A DNA stretch of 9,245 bases from an uncultured Microbacterium sp. (lineage in GTDB: Bacteria > Actinomycetota > Actinomycetes > Actinomycetales > Microbacteriaceae): NCBI GenBank assembly GCA_937988695.1, contig CALKHM010000081.1, forward strand, positions 1-9,245, given 5' to 3'. Made by a program: the position numbers and the translations under genes. Below, in pieces: positions 6,799 to 9,245 of this stretch. Under the pieces are notes generated by a model that ran no database searches, had not been told where the DNA came from, and saw only the letters and a list, made by a program, of their open reading frames with translations. Every line of letters begins with the position of its first letter. The first letter of the stretch is position 1.

Positions 6799-7550
6799 GG
6801 CGATGCTCCGGCGGTCTTCGACGACGGCACATCGGCGAAGACCGAATGGTGGGTGTCGATGATCCCGAACCGCGAGAACGGCCAGGTGACGACGAACGCC
6901 CGGCCCACGACGTTCGCGATGGGCACGAACCCCTTGCCAGGCTGGTCCTGGTTGTACCGCGAGTCCCGCGACCGGTCGCGGTTGTCGCCGAGCACCCACA
7001 GCGAGTTCGCCGGCACGGTCACGTCGAACGGCACGACCTCCGGTTCGGTCTCACCGGGCGCGAGCTTGATGTACGACGTCTCGTCGAGCGGCTGGCCGTT
7101 GACCGTGATCTGCCCGATCGCGTTGCAGCACGCGACATGGTCACCGGGCAGGCCGATCACGCGCTTGATGAGATGGTCGTCGCTGTCCGGTGCCGACAGA
7201 CCCACGAGCGAGAGCACCCAGTCCACGGCTCCGACGATCCAGGGCTGCGGCACCTGCGCCCCTTCCGGAGCGAGCCATCCGCCGGGATCCCGGAACACCA
7301 CGACGTCGCCGCGATGGTAGCCGGTCACCCGCGGCGTGATCTCATCGACGAGGATGCGGTCGTTGATCTGGAGGGTGTTCTCCATCGAGCCGGACGGGAT
7401 GTAAAACGACCTGACCAGAAAGGTCTTGACCAGGAACGACACCAGCAGCGCGATGATGATGATGACGACGACGTCGCGCAGGAACGTCAGGGCACCGCGA
7501 CGCTTCGAGGGACGTGCGCGGGCCTCGGCTGCCGCGGGATTCTCAGTCAT
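6795..7550 (-). CDS. lepB: Signal peptidase I
   Basis: LepB removes signal peptides from exported pre-proteins at the outer face of the cytoplasmic membrane, using a Ser/Lys dyad. The 251-residue product has a short basic N terminus and one membrane helix (about 26-45, rich in Ile, Val and Leu). The catalytic serine box is IPSGSMENTL (S55), the lysine box HLIKRVIGLPGD (K129), and the late box VLGDNRDRSRDSR (187-199) is intact. C141 and C142 plus the region around them match actinobacterial LepB. The frame is open upstream, but the ATG at 7550 has GAAGGA five bases before it and gives the normal N terminus. It precedes rnhB with a 4-base overlap and follows rplS across a hairpin gap that may carry its own promoter. 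Confidence 0.96.
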   Translation of the reverse strand: MTENPAAAEARARPSKRRGALTFLRDVVVIIIIALLVSFLVKTFLVRSFYIPSGSMENTLQINDRILVDEITPRVTGYHRGDVVVFRDPGGWLAPEGAQVPQPWIVGAVDWVLSLVGLSAPDSDDHLIKRVIGLPGDHVACCNAIGQITVNGQPLDETSYIKLAPGETEPEVVPFDVTVPANSLWVLGDNRDRSRDSRYNQDQPGKGFVPIANVVGRAFVVTWPFSRFGIIDTHHSVFADVPSSKTAGASP

Positions 7551-7570
7551 GGGGGTCCTTCGACGATCGC

Positions 7571-7600
7571 ACACTACAGCGTCGCACACTCTCTTCCCAA
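7571..7600 (-). promoter_or_regulatory. Candidate lepB-rnhB promoter
   Basis: On the minus strand TTGGGA (7595-7600, four of six matches to TTGACA) is followed after 18 bases by TAGTGT (7571-7576, of TAnnnT type). It lies between the rplS hairpin and the lepB start, where a fresh promoter would be needed if the hairpin terminates. The match is moderate. Confidence 0.4.
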
Positions 7601-7604
7601 CAGA

Positions 7605-7643
7605 CGACGACGCCCCGGGGCGGCATGCCTCGGGGCGTCGTCG
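7605..7643 (-). terminator. Strong GC hairpin after rplS
   Basis: Bases 7605-7617 and 7631-7643 are exact inverted repeats of 13 bases (core GACGACGCCCCG / CGGGGCGTCGTC) with a 13-base loop that itself contains GGCATGCC. It begins 9 bases after the rplS stop. The following minus-strand sequence is TCTGTTGGG, without a long U-run. This is common for actinobacterial terminators. It most likely ends or attenuates rplS transcripts. Confidence 0.65.
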
Positions 7644-7651
7644 GGAACGCG

Positions 7652-7999
7652 TCAGTTGTCGCGCTTCTCCTTGATCTTGGCCTTCTTGCCACGGAGGTTG
7701 CGCAGGTAGTACAGCTTGGCGCGGCGCACGTCGCCGCGGGTGACGATCTCGATGTGGTCGATGACCGGGCTGTGGACGGGGAAGGTGCGCTCGACGCCCA
7801 CCTGGAAGCTGATCTTGCGCACGGTGAAGGTCTCGCGCACTCCGTCGCCGGAGCGGCCGATGACGACGCCTTGGAACACCTGGATGCGGCTGCGGCTTCC
7901 CTCGGTGATGTTCACGTGCACCTTGACGGTGTCGCCGGGGTGGAACTCGGGGATGTCGGAGCGGAGCGAAGCCGCGTCGACGGCGTCGAGGATCTGCAT
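7652..7999 (-). CDS. rplS: 50S ribosomal protein L19
   Basis: L19 lies at the 30S-50S subunit interface of the ribosome. The 115-residue protein is of normal length. It begins MQILDAVDAASLRSDIPEF, continues with PGDTVKVHVNITEGSRSRIQVFQGVVI (a strongly conserved L19 block, about 21-47), then GVRETFTVRKISFQVGVERTFPVHSP (about 53-78), and ends in RRAKLYYLRNLRGKKAKIKEK. The ATG at 7999 has an A/G-rich ribosome site (GAGAGA). It lies downstream of a candidate promoter with a long leader, and a 13-base-pair hairpin follows its stop, so it is probably transcribed largely on its own. The trmD gene often found upstream of rplS is not here. Confidence 0.97.
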   Translation of the reverse strand: MQILDAVDAASLRSDIPEFHPGDTVKVHVNITEGSRSRIQVFQGVVIGRSGDGVRETFTVRKISFQVGVERTFPVHSPVIDHIEIVTRGDVRRAKLYYLRNLRGKKAKIKEKRDN

Positions 8000-8125
8000 G
8001 ATCGTCTCTCTCTGCGGCCGCCACAGGTCGACCGCCGAAGTGGATGGGATACGTGAGTCGGTGCGCGCTGCGCGGTCAGGACGACGCGCGGACTCCCCTG
8101 AGGCAGAGCCGGTGTGCGAGCACGA
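8000..8125 (-). promoter_or_regulatory. Long 5' leader of rplS
   Basis: If transcription starts near 8125, the rplS leader is about 125 bases and holds no ORF I trust. It includes an imperfect inverted repeat: GAGTC at 8055-8059 and GACTC at 8091-8095, with GCGCG arms inside. That could form a bulged stem. Ribosomal protein genes are often controlled through such leaders. I see no direct proof here. Confidence 0.35.
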
Positions 8126-8131
8126 TCATCC

Positions 8132-8161
8132 ATTCTGCCATGGATGCCACGGCCCGGCCAA
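8132..8161 (-). promoter_or_regulatory. Candidate rplS promoter
   Basis: On the minus strand TTGGCC (8156-8161, four of six matches to the -35) and CAGAAT (8132-8137, four of six to the -10) are 18 bases apart. They lie directly after the stop of the upstream membrane-protein gene. This is the best promoter match in the window for a gene expected to be highly expressed. Confidence 0.5.
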
Positions 8162-8165
8162 AACG

Positions 8166-8678
8166 TCAGCGCGGACTGCGGCCGTCACCCGGCCGATCGG
8201 CCTCCGTCACCACGATCACCCGGCCGTGCCGAGCCTCACGGTCGACGTCCGTGCCGCCATCCGGTGCATCACTGCCCGCGACACTCGGCCACAGTCGTGC
8301 GAAGGAGTTGCGCGCCTGCGCCCACAACTGGGCCAGCGACGACCAGAAGAGCGCGAGGAACCCGAGAATCGCACACACCAGGATCAGCGCGAAGGACGTC
8401 TGGAAGAAGCAGCCGAGCGCGATCACCAGGCCGTGCCACACCGTGACCCAGAGCACGTCCCACCAGGAGACCGCGCGCGACGCCCGCACGGCGGGCCTGG
8501 AACGGATCAGCAGTGCCACGATCAGCTCTCCCGCGAACACCGCGGGCGCCGCGACGAAGATCGTGCCGAGGAAGGCCCATCCGCTCGCGTTGAAGATCGC
8601 CCATCCGACGACCAGCCACACCGGCAGGACGATCGCCGCCGGGAAGAGCCAGGCGAAGAAGCCGCGTCGCACCCACAT
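8166..8678 (-). CDS. Small membrane protein with four predicted helices, function unknown
   Basis: I do not recognise the family. The 170-residue protein has about four hydrophobic helices: residues 8-29, 33-57, 73-92 and 94-117, with a basic RSRPAVRASR loop (59-68) between the second and third. Many Trp and Phe residues sit at helix ends. A hydrophilic tail (118-170) carries a mix of Asp, Arg and Gly and is probably cytoplasmic. The frame is open further upstream, but that extension is Arg/Ser-rich and would run into the map gene on the other strand. The ATG at 8678 is therefore the likely start. It has no Shine-Dalgarno but has a TACGAT -10-like box ending 7 bases before it, which fits a leaderless mRNA. 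It sits between map and rplS. Confidence 0.7.
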   Translation of the reverse strand: MWVRRGFFAWLFPAAIVLPVWLVVGWAIFNASGWAFLGTIFVAAPAVFAGELIVALLIRSRPAVRASRAVSWWDVLWVTVWHGLVIALGCFFQTSFALILVCAILGFLALFWSSLAQLWAQARNSFARLWPSVAGSDAPDGGTDVDREARHGRVIVVTEADRPGDGRSPR

Positions 8679-8684
8679 GCTCAG

Positions 8685-8690
8685 ATCGTA
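8685..8690 (-). promoter_or_regulatory. Possible leaderless promoter of the membrane-protein gene
   Basis: TACGAT on the minus strand matches the actinobacterial -10 pattern TAnnnT and is placed so that transcription would begin at or next to the ATG at 8678. The -35 position (about 8708-8713) reads GGGCCT and is not recognisable. Lack of a ribosome site before this ATG supports the idea. Confidence 0.4.
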
Positions 8691-8784
8691 CGCTGCCGCG
8701 GCTGCGCAGGCCCGGCCGCATCCGCAGTGCGGAGCGCATTCACAGCGCCGCGACGCGGCAGCCGCGAGTGGCCGCGGCATCCGC

Positions 8785-8809
8785 GAGAATGGAAAGCGAC
8801 GAGAGGAAG
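8785..8809 (+). promoter_or_regulatory. map ribosome binding site and possible -10 element
   Basis: GAGAGGAAG at 8801-8809 is a strong Shine-Dalgarno just before the ATG at 8813. A GAGAAT at 8785-8790 could be a -10 box (four of six), with no clear -35. The 134-base divergent gap (8679-8812) holds no gene. Confidence 0.45.
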
Positions 8810-8812
8810 ACG

Positions 8813-9245
8813 ATGATCGAACTGCGCACTCCGGCTGAGATCGAGCAGATGCGGCCGGCGGGCCGTTTCGTGGCGGAGGTCCTGGCGACTTTGCGCGACG
8901 AGACGAAGGTGGGCACCAACCTCCTGCAGATCGACAAGCGCGCGCACCAGATGATCCACGCCGCGGGGGCCAAATCGTGCTACATCGACTACGCGCCCTC
9001 GTTCGGTTCCGGGCCGTTCGGCAAGGTGCTGTGCACCTCGGTGAACGACGCCGTGCTGCACGGGCGCCCCCGGGACTACGCACTGCGCGACGGGGATCTC
9101 GTCTCCCTCGACTTCGCCGCCGCGGTCGACGGCTGGGTCGCCGACTCCGCGGTGTCGTTCGTGGTCGGCACGCCGCGGGACGAGGATCTCGCTCTCATCG
9201 ACACGACGCAGCGTGCCTTGACGGCCGCCATCGACGTGGCCACGG
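8813..9245 (+). CDS. map: Type I methionine aminopeptidase, 5' part (runs off the window)
   Basis: This enzyme removes the initiator methionine from new proteins with a two-metal centre. 144 codons are visible, with no stop before the edge. The reading starts MIELRTPAEIEQMRPAGRFVA, the standard short N terminus without the extra zinc-finger or linker extension seen in type 1c enzymes. Expected active-site residues are present in SVNDAVLHGRP (H83) and in LDFAAAVDGWVADSA (D100 and D111, the first two metal ligands). The later His and Glu ligands are off the window. The sequence VDGWVADSAVSFVVG is typical of an actinobacterial Map branch. Actinobacteria often have two map genes, one in the secY-adk-map cluster. 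This copy, next to rplS, is probably the other, but that is inference. Confidence 0.92.
   Translation, partial: MIELRTPAEIEQMRPAGRFVAEVLATLRDETKVGTNLLQIDKRAHQMIHAAGAKSCYIDYAPSFGSGPFGKVLCTSVNDAVLHGRPRDYALRDGDLVSLDFAAAVDGWVADSAVSFVVGTPRDEDLALIDTTQRALTAAIDVAT

Noticed and set aside
6799..6999. Upstream extension of RNase HII
   Set aside because: It overlaps lepB coding sequence, and the residues do not match the family. The GTGA overlap marks the real start.
6115..7320. 401-codon open frame on the plus strand
   Set aside because: It is antisense to rnhB and lepB, is low-complexity in Arg/His/Pro, and has no family signature.
1..9245. tRNA, rRNA, CRISPR array, transposase or integrase genes
   Set aside because: I looked for cloverleaf-like ends, regularly spaced repeats and recombinase motifs and saw none in either strand.

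Overview
The window looks like chromosomal DNA of a high-GC Gram-positive bacterium, most likely an actinobacterium of the Microbacteriaceae such as Microbacterium. This rests on the GC-rich codons, GTG starts with 4-base stop/start overlaps, an actinobacterial DUF2469 protein, and the gene order rplS - lepB - rnhB - DUF2469 - yraN - comM - dprA, which is the actinobacterial housekeeping order. The genus is an inference.

Right part (about 3303-9245), core chromosome. On the minus strand, reading right to left, lie a small four-helix membrane protein (8166-8678), rplS for ribosomal protein L19 (7652-7999), lepB for signal peptidase I (6795-7550), rnhB for RNase HII (6142-6798), a DUF2469 protein (5765-6085), yraN (5284-5652), comM/yifB (3764-5287) and the first 154 codons of dprA (3303-3767). 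The pairs lepB/rnhB, yraN/comM and comM/dprA overlap by 4 bases, which suggests translational coupling. At the far right, divergently transcribed, is the 5' part of a methionine aminopeptidase gene, map (8813 to the window edge).

Left part (1-3302), probably accessory. All genes are on the plus strand: the C-terminal end of a cation diffusion facilitator (metal efflux) gene, a 12-helix MFS permease 13 bases behind it, a prolipoprotein diacylglyceryl transferase gene (lgt) away from its usual trp-cluster setting, and a 190-residue protein with two CxxC...CxxH zinc-binding modules. This part is visibly less GC-rich than the core.

The two parts meet inside dprA. The DprA reading frame stops exactly where the Rossmann-fold catalytic/DNA-binding domain should begin, and none of the missing two thirds is found in any frame of the window. 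The simplest reading is that a metal-efflux/lipoprotein-processing island, or a deletion-rearrangement, has cut dprA and removed its function while leaving comM and yraN intact. No recombinase, IS, tRNA, rRNA or CRISPR is visible in the window, so the mechanism cannot be settled here.
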